This document shows, one piece after another, positions 50,346 to 60,786 of a stretch of 64,000 nucleotides of DNA (its first letter is position 1; each line of letters starts with the position of its first letter). The stretch comes from Silanimonas sp. (GTDB taxonomy: Bacteria > Pseudomonadota > Gammaproteobacteria > Xanthomonadales > Xanthomonadaceae). Location of the stretch: assembly GCF_027530345.1 (NCBI RefSeq), contig NZ_JAPZQK010000024.1:1-64000 (forward strand), read 5' to 3'. The position numbers and the translations under genes are program-made. The notes below the pieces were generated by a model, which saw only the letters and a list, made by a program, of their open reading frames with translations, was not told where the DNA came from and searched no databases.

Positions 50346-53300
50346 TCAGCGCGCCTGCGAAGCGATCAGGTGCGCGAGGCGGTCAGTGTTGAGATTGCTC
50401 GCCAGACGGAGTTCGCCGGAGGTGAGCATCCTCGGCATGCGCTTCATCACCCACGCAAGGTCGGCGTCCGGCGGTAGCGCGACGTTCGGCAGCAGGCCCA
50501 ACCAGCCGTTCCGCCCGCCCTGCTTCACCGTGTAGAGCGCGAGGTCGGCCAAGGCCACCACCGCTTCCCAGCCCAGTGCCTGCGGCGAGGCCGCGTCCCA
50601 CGGCAGCGGCGCCCAGCCGATGCTCGCGGTGAGCGGCAGTGGCGTGCCGTTGTGGATGAAGGGCTCCCCCGCGATGGCATCGCGGACCCGCTCCGCCAAC
50701 TCGGCCGCGCGCTCGCGCTGCGTGTCGCGAGCGACCACGAGGAACTCTTCGCCGCCCCAGCGAACCAGGTGGTCGCTCGCCCGGAACACCGCGCGCAGGC
50801 GCTCCGAGAACTGGCGCAACAGTTCGTCGCCGGCCGCGTGGCCGTGGCGGTCGTTGACCGCCTTGAAATGGTCGACGTCGATCAGGAACACCACCATGTC
50901 GTTCGCGGTTTCGCCGGCCGGCGGCTGCGCGTTGCGCCGGACCCAGAGCGCCATCTCCGAAGCCATCTGCAGCGACATGAAGCGGCGGTTGCGCAGGCCG
51001 GTGAGCGGGTCCGTGAGGCTGGCCTCCTCGAACTCGCGGGTCCGAACGCGCAGCGCTTCGGACATCACGCGCAGCTCCGCCGTGCGCCGCTCCACTTCCT
51101 GCTCGAGCGTCATGCGCGCCCGCTCGAGGGCCCCCGTGCGCCAGCGCACCAACAGGGTCGTCGCGAGGGCCGTTAGGGCGAAGGCCAGCAGCGCGAACGC
51201 CGGCGTCTGCCACCAGCGCGGCTCCACGACGACCGTCAAGGCTTCCCGTGCCTCGCTCCACTCGCCGCTGCGATTGCCGCCCTGAACAAAGAACCGGTAG
51301 CGCCCCGGCCAGAGGTTGCCGTACGCGGCCACGCGGCTTTCGTAGGTGGCCTCGACCCACTCCCGGTCCACGCCCTCGAGGCGATAGCGATGCAGGTTTC
51401 GGGTGGCAGCGCTGTAGTCCAGCGAAGCGAACTCGATGGTGAATCCGCGCCCGCCGGCCGGAACGAGGAACTCGCGGGCCATCGGGCCGACCGGTTGTCG
51501 GCGGCCATCCACAAAGACATCCGTCACCACCACCGGTGGCGCGAAAGACCACGGCACGTAGGCCTCCGGCCTCACCACCAGCACGCCCTCGCGGCCGCCG
51601 TACGCCAGGCGGCCGTCGCCGAAGCGGGCGTAGGAGCGGAACCACCCCGTGCCCACCTGCGCGCCATCGATCGGCAACAGGTGACGGAACCGGTCCGTGG
51701 CCGGATCGTAGAGGGCGCGTTGGCTCCAGATCCGGCCGTCCGCATCGTCGAGCAGGTTGGCGCCGAAACTCACGCCGCCCTCGCCGTGGCGGGCGCTGAT
51801 GATCTCGAAATCGACGGCAGCGTCCGCCCGGCCGATGGCGCGGTGCAGTCCGTCGGCATCCACCCAAAGCCGGCCCTGCCGATCGACGAGCACGCCATTG
51901 ACGTCGAACGCGTGCGCCTCGCCGTCCAAGCGCGTCTCGACGCGGCGCAGCGTCCGCTGCACCGTATCCAGCCAGAACAGGCCGGAACTCCCGCCGACCC
52001 ACGCTCCGCCGGCATCGAAGGCCAGTGCCTCGACGCTGCCTTCGACGCGCCGATCGTCTGCGTCGCCGATGCGTTGCGGCGTGCCGCCCTGGGCATCGAC
52101 GGCGAACAGGCCATCGGCGGTGCCCACCCACAGGCCACCATCGGCCGCCGGCCACAAGCGACGCACCGCCGAACCCTCGAGGAACTCGGGGCCCGCCACG
52201 CGCTGGAATTCCGGCCTGCCGCTGCGACGCAGGAAGAGCCCGCGCTCGGTCCCGACCCACAGGCTGCCATCCACCCCGGCCGCCACGCCCGACGGTTGGT
52301 CGCCCTCGAAGGCACCAGCCTCGGAGCCGCCAGGCGACACGAGTTCGCGCAAGGCGAGATCGGCGCCCATCTGAGCCACGCCCACGCCGGCCAAGCCCAG
52401 CCACAGACCGCCCTCGCCGTCTTCGCCCATGGTCAGCACGTTGAACTGGGCCATCGCCGGATCGACACCGGGCTGGTAGCGCCGGCTCAGCAGCCCCCGT
52501 GGCCGCGCATCGGTGCGCTGCACGCCACCACCGAAGCTGCCCACCCAGAGCAGGCCGGAGTCGTCGACCAGCAGCGCGCGCACCTCGGCCGGATCCAGCC
52601 CGAGGTTCTGGCCCGGCACGGCGCGGATGGGCCGCAGCAGGCGCGCGTCCTCGGCGGCATGCACATCGATGCCGCCGGGGTGCCCCACCCACACCTCGCC
52701 CGGCAGCGGCTCGGCCACCGCGCTGATGCCGGTGCCCAACCAGCGCCGCACCGCCCCAGGTGACGGCACGCCGACCGCGGTGGCCACCGCATACGGCAGC
52801 ACCGCGACCTGGCCTTGCTGCGCCCCTACCCAGAGGTCGCCGGACGCGACCTGGGCGATGGCGCGGATGCGCGCATTGGCGAAACCCAGCGGATCGCCCT
52901 CGTCGGAAAGCACCCGCTCGAAGACTTCCGTCCCCGCTCGGCGTCGCACGAGGCCCCGCCACGTCCCCACCCACAGATGGCCGTCGCGATCGACATGCAT
53001 CGCCGAGATGCGGTCATCGGGCAAGGACGTCGGCGATGTCGGGTCGTGGCGCCAGACTTCGGAACGGCGCGTGGAGGGGTCGAGACGGGTTAGACCGCCG
53101 CCCGTCGAACCGATCCACAGCCCCCCTTCGGCATCGTCGGCCAGCGCGCGAATGGGCAGCCGTTGCACGCCCTCGGCCTCACCGAAGCGCTCGAAGCGAT
53201 CGGCGACGGGGTCGTAACGCGCTACGCCCTCGGACTCGGTACCGACCCAGATGCGCCCGTCGCGGGCGCGGTGCACCACGCGCACCACGTTGCCCGGAAG

Positions 53301-53624
53301 GCTGGACGGGTCGTCGGGTTGTGTCTGGTAGAGGCGGAAGCGGTAGCCGTCGTAACGCACGAGGCCACCCGTGGTGGCGATCCACAGCAGGCCCTCACCG
53401 TCCTGCGCGAGACCGGTCACGACCCCTTCCGGCACCTGCTCGACGTCGCCGAAGCGCTCGAACATCAGCGGCATCGCCGGGGCCACGGGCACCGAGGCCA
53501 AGGGCATCGCGCCGATGAGACCGAACGCGAGGACCAGGCCACGGAGCGCAAGCCACCACGCGGGCAGGCGCCGCGCCACGCCCCATCGCTCCGAGCCACC
53601 TGACCACGCCGAGCGTTCCGCCAT
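50346..53624 (-). CDS. Second exported propeller-sensor diguanylate cyclase (Reg_prop, Y_Y_Y, GGDEF)
   Basis: 1092 residues from ATG 53624, where GGAGG lies 8 bases upstream; a frame 30 codons longer is rejected. A signal segment (hydrophobic about 22-45) leads to about 680 residues of propeller strands (GLLWIATTGGLVRYDGYRFRLY opens the first). A Y_Y_Y domain follows (YRLEGVDREWVEATYESRVAAYG), then a membrane helix, a coiled coil and a GGDEF domain with GGEEF at 957-961. RASD five residues before it is an inhibitory site. About 60 residues follow the GGDEF fold (VMKRMPRMLTSGELRLASNLNTDRL), an extension its twin at 30114 lacks. Confidence 0.93.
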   Translation of the reverse strand: MAERSAWSGGSERWGVARRLPAWWLALRGLVLAFGLIGAMPLASVPVAPAMPLMFERFGDVEQVPEGVVTGLAQDGEGLLWIATTGGLVRYDGYRFRLYQTQPDDPSSLPGNVVRVVHRARDGRIWVGTESEGVARYDPVADRFERFGEAEGVQRLPIRALADDAEGGLWIGSTGGGLTRLDPSTRRSEVWRHDPTSPTSLPDDRISAMHVDRDGHLWVGTWRGLVRRRAGTEVFERVLSDEGDPLGFANARIRAIAQVASGDLWVGAQQGQVAVLPYAVATAVGVPSPGAVRRWLGTGISAVAEPLPGEVWVGHPGGIDVHAAEDARLLRPIRAVPGQNLGLDPAEVRALLVDDSGLLWVGSFGGGVQRTDARPRGLLSRRYQPGVDPAMAQFNVLTMGEDGEGGLWLGLAGVGVAQMGADLALRELVSPGGSEAGAFEGDQPSGVAAGVDGSLWVGTERGLFLRRSGRPEFQRVAGPEFLEGSAVRRLWPAADGGLWVGTADGLFAVDAQGGTPQRIGDADDRRVEGSVEALAFDAGGAWVGGSSGLFWLDTVQRTLRRVETRLDGEAHAFDVNGVLVDRQGRLWVDADGLHRAIGRADAAVDFEIISARHGEGGVSFGANLLDDADGRIWSQRALYDPATDRFRHLLPIDGAQVGTGWFRSYARFGDGRLAYGGREGVLVVRPEAYVPWSFAPPVVVTDVFVDGRRQPVGPMAREFLVPAGGRGFTIEFASLDYSAATRNLHRYRLEGVDREWVEATYESRVAAYGNLWPGRYRFFVQGGNRSGEWSEAREALTVVVEPRWWQTPAFALLAFALTALATTLLVRWRTGALERARMTLEQEVERRTAELRVMSEALRVRTREFEEASLTDPLTGLRNRRFMSLQMASEMALWVRRNAQPPAGETANDMVVFLIDVDHFKAVNDRHGHAAGDELLRQFSERLRAVFRASDHLVRWGGEEFLVVARDTQRERAAELAERVRDAIAGEPFIHNGTPLPLTASIGWAPLPWDAASPQALGWEAVVALADLALYTVKQGGRNGWLGLLPNVALPPDADLAWVMKRMPRMLTSGELRLASNLNTDRLAHLIASQAR

Positions 53625-53669
53625 CCTCGCCCCCTCCGCGCCGAGGGCGTCACTGTACCCGGAACGACG

Positions 53670-53699
53670 AAGGCCGCGGATCACTCCGCGACCTTCGAA
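53670..53699. terminator. Hairpin between secF and the GGDEF gene
   Basis: A long stem with one mismatch (CGAAGG-CGCGG with CCGCG-CCTTCG, 6-base loop). It lies 20 bases past the secF stop on the minus strand. No T-run follows, so intrinsic termination is uncertain, but it is the only stem between the genes. A possible -10 for the GGDEF gene (TACAGT, 53657-53652) lies beyond it. Confidence 0.45.
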
Positions 53700-53718
53700 T
53701 GCGAAACCATGCAACGAA

Positions 53719-54681
53719 TCAGGGACGGCGATCGAGCTCGCTGTCGTCCTTCGCCTTCGGCAGCAGGTCCTGCTTGGTGACGTTCAGCCAGATCAGCAGC
53801 GGGCAGGCCACGAAGATCGAGGACAGCGTACCGATGATGATGCCGAGCATCTGCGCTTCGGCCATGCCCTCGAGGCTCGCACCGCCGTACAGGTAGAGCG
53901 CCAGAACGGTCAGGAACGCGACCACCGAGGTGATGATCGTGCGCGAAAGGGTCTGGTTGATCGAGCGATTGAGCACCTCGTTGGCGCTCACATGGTGCAG
54001 GCCGCGGAAGTTCTCGCGCACGCGGTCGAACACGACGATGGTGTCGTTGATCGAGTAGCCCATCACCGACAGCACGCCGGCCAGCACGATCAGGTCGAAC
54101 TCGTGCTGCGTCAGCGCGAACCAGCCCACCACCAGCACCACGTCGTGGAGGGTCGTGATGATGGCCGCCACGGCGAACTTCCACTCGAAGCGGAAGGTGA
54201 TGTAGACGAGGAAGCCGACGATCACGAAGAACATCGCCAGCACGCCGTTCTCGGCCAGCTCCTTGCCCACCTGCGGGCCGACGAAATCCGAGCGCACGAC
54301 CGTCACGCTGTTGCCGGGCTCGCCGAGCAGGTCGGCGATCGCGCCACCGGTCGCCGCCGCGCTTTCCTGGAGCGCCGCTTCGCCCGCCTCGGCGTCGCGC
54401 GGCTGCAGGCGCACGACGATGTCGTTGGCTGCACCGAAGGTCTGCACCACCGGGTTGCTGTAGCCGGCGCCTTCAAGAGCAGCGCGGACGAGCTCCAGGT
54501 CGGGTTCCTTCTCGAACTTCAGCTCGGCGACGGTGCCGCCAGTGAAGTCGAGCGCGAAGTTGAAGCCCTTCATCGGGATCAGCACCAGGGCCGCGACCAT
54601 CAGCGCGAGGGCGATGGCCAGCGACGGCAGGCGCCAGCGCAGGATGTCGTAGTTCGTATCGAACGGGATGAGTCGGAACAC
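53719..54681 (-). CDS. secF: Protein translocase subunit SecF
   Basis: 320 residues with six membrane helices and a periplasmic loop after the first (about 45-140). The start FRLIPFDTNYDILRWR and the blocks GFNFALDFTGGT and INDTIVVFDRVREN are typical SecF features. With SecD it uses the proton gradient to complete protein export through SecYEG. It starts 13 bases after secD. Confidence 0.97.
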   Translation of the reverse strand: MFRLIPFDTNYDILRWRLPSLAIALALMVAALVLIPMKGFNFALDFTGGTVAELKFEKEPDLELVRAALEGAGYSNPVVQTFGAANDIVVRLQPRDAEAGEAALQESAAATGGAIADLLGEPGNSVTVVRSDFVGPQVGKELAENGVLAMFFVIVGFLVYITFRFEWKFAVAAIITTLHDVVLVVGWFALTQHEFDLIVLAGVLSVMGYSINDTIVVFDRVRENFRGLHHVSANEVLNRSINQTLSRTIITSVVAFLTVLALYLYGGASLEGMAEAQMLGIIIGTLSSIFVACPLLIWLNVTKQDLLPKAKDDSELDRRP

Positions 54682-54694
54682 GGGGAAACTCCGG

Positions 54695-56572
54695 TCAGAT
54701 CGCCAGGCCGGCCAGCTTGCGGCGGCGGCCGTAGATGAGGGTGGCGACGCCGCGCGACACCGACACCGCGGTGTACATCGAGGTCAGGATGCCGATGATC
54801 AGCGAGAGGGCGAAGCCCTTCACCGGGCCGGTGCCGAACACGAACAGCGCGATGCCCGCGAGCAGCGCGGTGACGTTGGCGTCAGCGATCGTGCCGGAGG
54901 CCTTCTCGTAGCCGGTGGCGATGGCGTTCAGCGGCGTGTTGCCGGCGCGCAACTCCTCGCGGATGCGCTCGTTGATCAGCACGTTGGCGTCCACCGACAG
55001 GCCCACCGTCAACGCGATACCGGCGAGGCCGGGCAGCGACAGGGTGGCACCGATGATCGACATCACCGCCACCAGCATCAGCAGGTTGAGCAGCAGCGCG
55101 ATGTTGGTGATGACGCCGAACATCCGGTAGTAGATGACGAAGAACACCAGCACCAGCACGAACGAGGCGGCGATCGACTCGAGGCCGCGGGCGATGTTCT
55201 CGGCGCCGAGCGACGGGCCGATGATGCGCTCCTCGGCGAACTCCATCGGCGCGGCCAGCGCACCCGAACGGAGCAGCAGGGCAAGCTGCTGCGCTTCCTG
55301 CGGGCTCTCGAGGCCGGTGGTCTGGAAGTTGCGGCTGAACACGCCGCGGATCGAGGCGAGGCTGATGACCTCTTCCGTCACCTTCGTGCCGCGCACTTCC
55401 TTGCCGTCGACGATACGCACTTCCGGCACGCGCTCGATGTACACCACCGCCATCGGCTTGCCGACGTTCTGCGAGGTGAAGTCGAACATGCGCTGGCCGG
55501 CCGAGGCGTTCAGCGTGACCGACACGCCGGGGGTGCCCGTCTCCGTGTCGGTGATCGAGGTGGCGGCCACGAGCTGGTCGCCGGCGGCGATCACGCGCTT
55601 GGCCAGCACCACCGGGATGCGGCTGCCGTCCGGATTGCGCTCGCGCATGTAGTAGATGCGGCCTTCCGGCGGCACGCGGCCGCTGCGTTCGGCCTCGACG
55701 GCATCGGTGTTCGTGAGCAGCGCCGCACGGTACTCGAGGGTCGCAGTCGCGCCGATCACGCGCTTGGCCAGGGCCGTGTCCTGCACGCCCGGGAGCTGCA
55801 CGACGATGCGCGAATCACCCTGGCGGGTGACGATCGGTTCGGCCACGCCCAGCGCGTTGATGCGGTTGCGCAGGATCGAGACGTTCTGGTTGATGGTCTC
55901 GGTGAGCAGGGCGTCCAGCGCCGCAGGCGCGATGCTGGCGGTGAAGCCCGGGCCGGCGCTGCCGCGGAGCGGCTGCAGCTGGAGCTCGGGGGCGTCCACG
56001 GCGATGACGCTGAGCGCCTTCGACAGGTCCTCGGCGCGGGACAGGCGCACGAGGATGTCGGTCGGGCGGACCGTCACTTCCTGCGAGGGGATCTTCTGCT
56101 CGCGCAGCACCACGCGGATCTGTTCGGCGTAGCTGTTCTCGCGCTTCTCGAGGGCGGCCTTCTGGTCGACCTGGAGCAGGAAGTGCACGCCACCCTGCAG
56201 GTCGAGGCCGAGGCGCATCGGGCTGGCGCCGAAGGCGTCCAGCCAATCGGGCACGGTCGACACGAGGTTCTGTGCGACGGTGTAACCCTGCTCCAGCGCG
56301 GGGCGCAGCAGCTCGGCGGCACGCAGCTGGTCGGCGGCATCGAGGCGAACCAGCAGGCTGTCGCCTTCCTTCTGCACCGATTTCGCCGCGATCCCGGCAT
56401 CCCTGAGCATGCCCTCGACGCGGGCGTCGAGCGCGTCGTCAACGGCGAAGCCGCGGTTCGCGGTGATCTGCACCGCCGCGTCCTGCGGGTAGAGGTTCGG
56501 GAGTGCGTAGAGCGCGCTGGCGAGCAGCACGATCAGGGCGACGACGTATTTCCAGCGGGCGTATTCGAGCAT
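54695..56572 (-). CDS. secD: Protein translocase subunit SecD
   Basis: 625 residues. A first helix (about 5-25), a large periplasmic region and five more helices near the C-terminus are visible. Signatures are LGLDLQGGVHFLLQVD near 118, the GALAAPMEF block near 440 and GLSVDANVLINERIREEL near 535. It is the main partner of SecF in late export. A terminator-like hairpin lies in the gap before it, after yajC. Confidence 0.97.
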   Translation of the reverse strand: MLEYARWKYVVALIVLLASALYALPNLYPQDAAVQITANRGFAVDDALDARVEGMLRDAGIAAKSVQKEGDSLLVRLDAADQLRAAELLRPALEQGYTVAQNLVSTVPDWLDAFGASPMRLGLDLQGGVHFLLQVDQKAALEKRENSYAEQIRVVLREQKIPSQEVTVRPTDILVRLSRAEDLSKALSVIAVDAPELQLQPLRGSAGPGFTASIAPAALDALLTETINQNVSILRNRINALGVAEPIVTRQGDSRIVVQLPGVQDTALAKRVIGATATLEYRAALLTNTDAVEAERSGRVPPEGRIYYMRERNPDGSRIPVVLAKRVIAAGDQLVAATSITDTETGTPGVSVTLNASAGQRMFDFTSQNVGKPMAVVYIERVPEVRIVDGKEVRGTKVTEEVISLASIRGVFSRNFQTTGLESPQEAQQLALLLRSGALAAPMEFAEERIIGPSLGAENIARGLESIAASFVLVLVFFVIYYRMFGVITNIALLLNLLMLVAVMSIIGATLSLPGLAGIALTVGLSVDANVLINERIREELRAGNTPLNAIATGYEKASGTIADANVTALLAGIALFVFGTGPVKGFALSLIIGILTSMYTAVSVSRGVATLIYGRRRKLAGLAI

Positions 56573-56603
56573 GGCGTCACTTCAGGCCGGCGGGGCGCCG
56601 ACC

Positions 56604-56625
56604 AAAAAGCCGGCATGAAGCCGGC
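56604..56625 (-). terminator. Terminator-like hairpin between yajC and secD
   Basis: GCCGGC at 56609-56614 and 56620-56625 around a 5-base loop, followed on the minus strand by TTTTT (56608-56604). The form is that of a small intrinsic terminator. It lies within the yajC-secD gap, so it could lower secDF relative to the upstream genes. The six-pair stem is short, so partial termination is more likely. Confidence 0.55.
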
Positions 56626-56638
56626 GTGATGGGGGCGA

Positions 56639-56983
56639 TCAGAGGGACTTCAAGGTGCCCTTGGGCAGGACGGCGTTGATCGCGCCCTTCTGCAACCGCA
56701 CCTTGGTGCCTTCGGCGATCTCGACGGTGATGAAGCTCTCGCCGACGTCGTCGATGCGGCCGGCGATGCCGCCGCTGGTGACGATCTCGTCGCCCTTCGC
56801 CAGCTTCTCGACCATCTGGCGGTGTTCTTTCTGCCGCTTCATCTGCGGGCGGATCATCATGAAGTACATCAGCACGAACACCGCGCCGAGCATGATGACG
56901 CTGGGCCAGGGGCTCGGCTGGGCGGGAGCACCGGCGGCGGCTTGGGCGTGGGCGGCGGGGATCAGCAGGTCGAGCAGGGACAT
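56639..56983 (-). CDS. yajC: Preprotein translocase subunit YajC
   Basis: 114 residues. One membrane helix (about 25-45, WPSVIMLGAVFVLMYFMMIRPQ) precedes a cytoplasmic domain with VTSGGIAGRIDDVGESFITVEIAEG. YajC joins SecDF in the export machinery. ATG 56983 is used; an open frame 15 codons longer lacks family similarity. It follows tgt, with 54 bases between. Confidence 0.95.
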   Translation of the reverse strand: MSLLDLLIPAAHAQAAAGAPAQPSPWPSVIMLGAVFVLMYFMMIRPQMKRQKEHRQMVEKLAKGDEIVTSGGIAGRIDDVGESFITVEIAEGTKVRLQKGAINAVLPKGTLKSL

Positions 56984-57037
56984 GGGCTTGGGACTTCCAG
57001 AGGGCCAAACAGCCGCGAAGTATGCCACGGCGGGCGT

Positions 57038-59199
<2,162 letters not shown>

Positions 59200-59254
59200 C
59201 GGATCGGCTTGACAGGCCGGCCCTCCAGCGGGCGCCTCGCGGCGCGGGGGCGTG

Positions 59255-59260
59255 ATTGTA
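59255..59260 (-). promoter_or_regulatory. Candidate -10 element for the queA-tgt operon
   Basis: TACAAT on the minus strand (five of six consensus matches), 55 bases before the queA ATG. No good -35 is present at 16-18 bases. Confidence 0.35.
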
Positions 59261-59301
59261 CGCGCGGCTGCGGGGCATCGTGCCCGGGCCGCGCCCGCCG
59301 T

Positions 59302-59514
59302 TCAGTCCCCGCCGCCTCCGCCGCCGCCATCACCGTCGCCGCTGCAGGCGCCATCGCTTCCGCGTCCGCAGGACGCACTCGTCGCGCCGATTGCGGGCAA
59401 GGCATCGTCCTGCCTGCCGGCCTGGGACGCCGGCGCCCTTCGCCGCTTCGCCAGTACGACGACCAAGACCAGAAGCACCAAGCCAACGCCCAGCACGGCC
59501 AACAGAATTTCCAT
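59302..59514 (-). CDS. Small single-helix membrane protein with Gly/Asp-rich tail
   Basis: 70 residues from ATG 59514, or 78 from ATG 59538. One hydrophobic helix (EILLAVLGVGLVLLVLVVVLA, residues 2-22) is followed by KRRR, so the tail should be cytoplasmic. The tail holds two cysteines and ends GDGDGGGGGGGD, low-complexity sequence. The function is unknown. It lies 102 bases before queA on the same strand. Its composition agrees with the bulk GC content, so the coding call rests mostly on the helix plus basic anchor. Confidence 0.6.
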   Translation of the reverse strand: MEILLAVLGVGLVLLVLVVVLAKRRRAPASQAGRQDDALPAIGATSASCGRGSDGACSGDGDGGGGGGGD

Positions 59515-59666
59515 CGCATGGCTCCCGAAAAGGAACATAGAGGTCCGACAACAGCGTGTGGCGCACGCCCCTGCCAGTTCCAGTGCCGGAAGCTTGGGCG
59601 CGAGGTCGCTTGCATTGCCATCGGCGAGGCGCAGACTCCCGGCTGTCCCCACAACGAATGACGCCC

Positions 59667-60680
59667 ATGAGCATCCGCGCCTACGCCGCCACCGCCTCGA
59701 AAGGCCGACTTGAATCCTTCGAATACGACGCTGGCCCCCTGCCCCCCGAATTCGTCGAAGTGCAGGTCGAGCACTGCGGCCTCTGCCACTCCGACCTCAG
59801 CATGGTCAACAACGACTGGGGCAATGCCCGCTATCCCCTCGTCCCCGGCCACGAGGCCATCGGCCGCGTCGTCGCCGTCGGCCCCGAAGCCAAGCGCGTC
59901 AAGGTCGGCGACCGCGTGGGCATCGGCTGGTACCAGAGCAGTTGCATGGCCTGTGCGGAATGCCTCTCCGGCAACCACAACGTCTGCGGCAAATCGAGCG
60001 GCCTGATCGTTTCCGGTTACGGCGGCTTCGGTGAGCGCGTGCGCGCGCACTGGGTCTGGGCCACGCCGATCCCCGACGGCGTGGATACCGCCAGCGCCGG
60101 CCCCCTGCTCTGCGGCGGCATCACGGTGTTCGGCCCGATCGCCCACTTCGGCATCAAGCCCACCGACCGCGTCGGCGTAGTCGGCATCGGCGGCCTCGGC
60201 CACCTCGCCCTGCAGTTCCTCAACGCCTGGGGCTGCGAGGTCACGGCCTTCACCTCCAGCGAGTCGAAGCACGAGGAAGCCATCCGCCTCGGTGCCCATC
60301 GCGCGGTGGTGAGCACCGATGCGAAGGCGCTGGCGAAGGAAGCCGGCAAGTTCGACTTCATCCTCGTGACCGCCAACGTCACCCTGCCTTGGGGCGCCTA
60401 CCTCGGCGCCCTCGCCCCGAACGGCCGTCTGCACTTCGTCGGCGCGGTGCTCGAGCCGGTGCCGGTGCCGGCCTTCGCCCTGATCGGCGGCCAGAAGTCA
60501 GTCAGTGGCTCGCCGCTGGGCAGCCCGGCCACGACCTCGCAGATGCTCGAGTTCTGCGCGCGCCACGAGATCGCACCGCAGGTGGAGCGATTCCCGATGT
60601 CGAAGATCAACGACGCCTTCGAGCGACTGCACAGCGGCAAGGCGCGCTACCGCATCGTGCTTGACGCCGATTTCGACTGA
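59667..60680 (+). CDS. Zinc-dependent alcohol dehydrogenase, cinnamyl-alcohol-dehydrogenase-like
   Basis: 337 residues of the medium-chain dehydrogenase family, resembling E. coli YahK-type aldehyde reductases that use NADPH. Catalytic zinc ligands C37 (EHCGLCHSD), H59 (GHE) and a later Cys are visible. The structural zinc cysteine cluster appears as CMACAECLSGNHNVC near 91-105. The cofactor loop is GIGGLGHLALQF near 172. ATG 59667 is chosen (MSIRAYAA); ATG 59658 three codons upstream is equally open. It stands alone between a small membrane protein gene (divergent) and a convergent receptor. Confidence 0.93.
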   Translation: MSIRAYAATASKGRLESFEYDAGPLPPEFVEVQVEHCGLCHSDLSMVNNDWGNARYPLVPGHEAIGRVVAVGPEAKRVKVGDRVGIGWYQSSCMACAECLSGNHNVCGKSSGLIVSGYGGFGERVRAHWVWATPIPDGVDTASAGPLLCGGITVFGPIAHFGIKPTDRVGVVGIGGLGHLALQFLNAWGCEVTAFTSSESKHEEAIRLGAHRAVVSTDAKALAKEAGKFDFILVTANVTLPWGAYLGALAPNGRLHFVGAVLEPVPVPAFALIGGQKSVSGSPLGSPATTSQMLEFCARHEIAPQVERFPMSKINDAFERLHSGKARYRIVLDADFD

Positions 60681-60730
60681 GGCACGCGGCGCAGGGCCGA
60701 TCGGCGATCGGCTATCGCTTGCCATCGACC

Positions 60731-60765
60731 AAAAAGCAAACGGCCGGGGAAACCCGGCCGTTTGC
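60731..60765 (-). terminator. Strong intrinsic terminator of the Oar-like receptor gene
   Basis: A 13-base perfect stem (GCAAACGGCCGGG with CCCGGCCGTTTGC) and 4-base loop, followed on the minus strand by TTTTT. It lies 22 bases past the receptor stop. The AAAC/GTTT stem base also makes it usable from the dehydrogenase side, although with a poor T-run (TTTGCGT). Confidence 0.92.
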
Positions 60766-60786
60766 GTATCGCTCTGTGGTCGCTGA

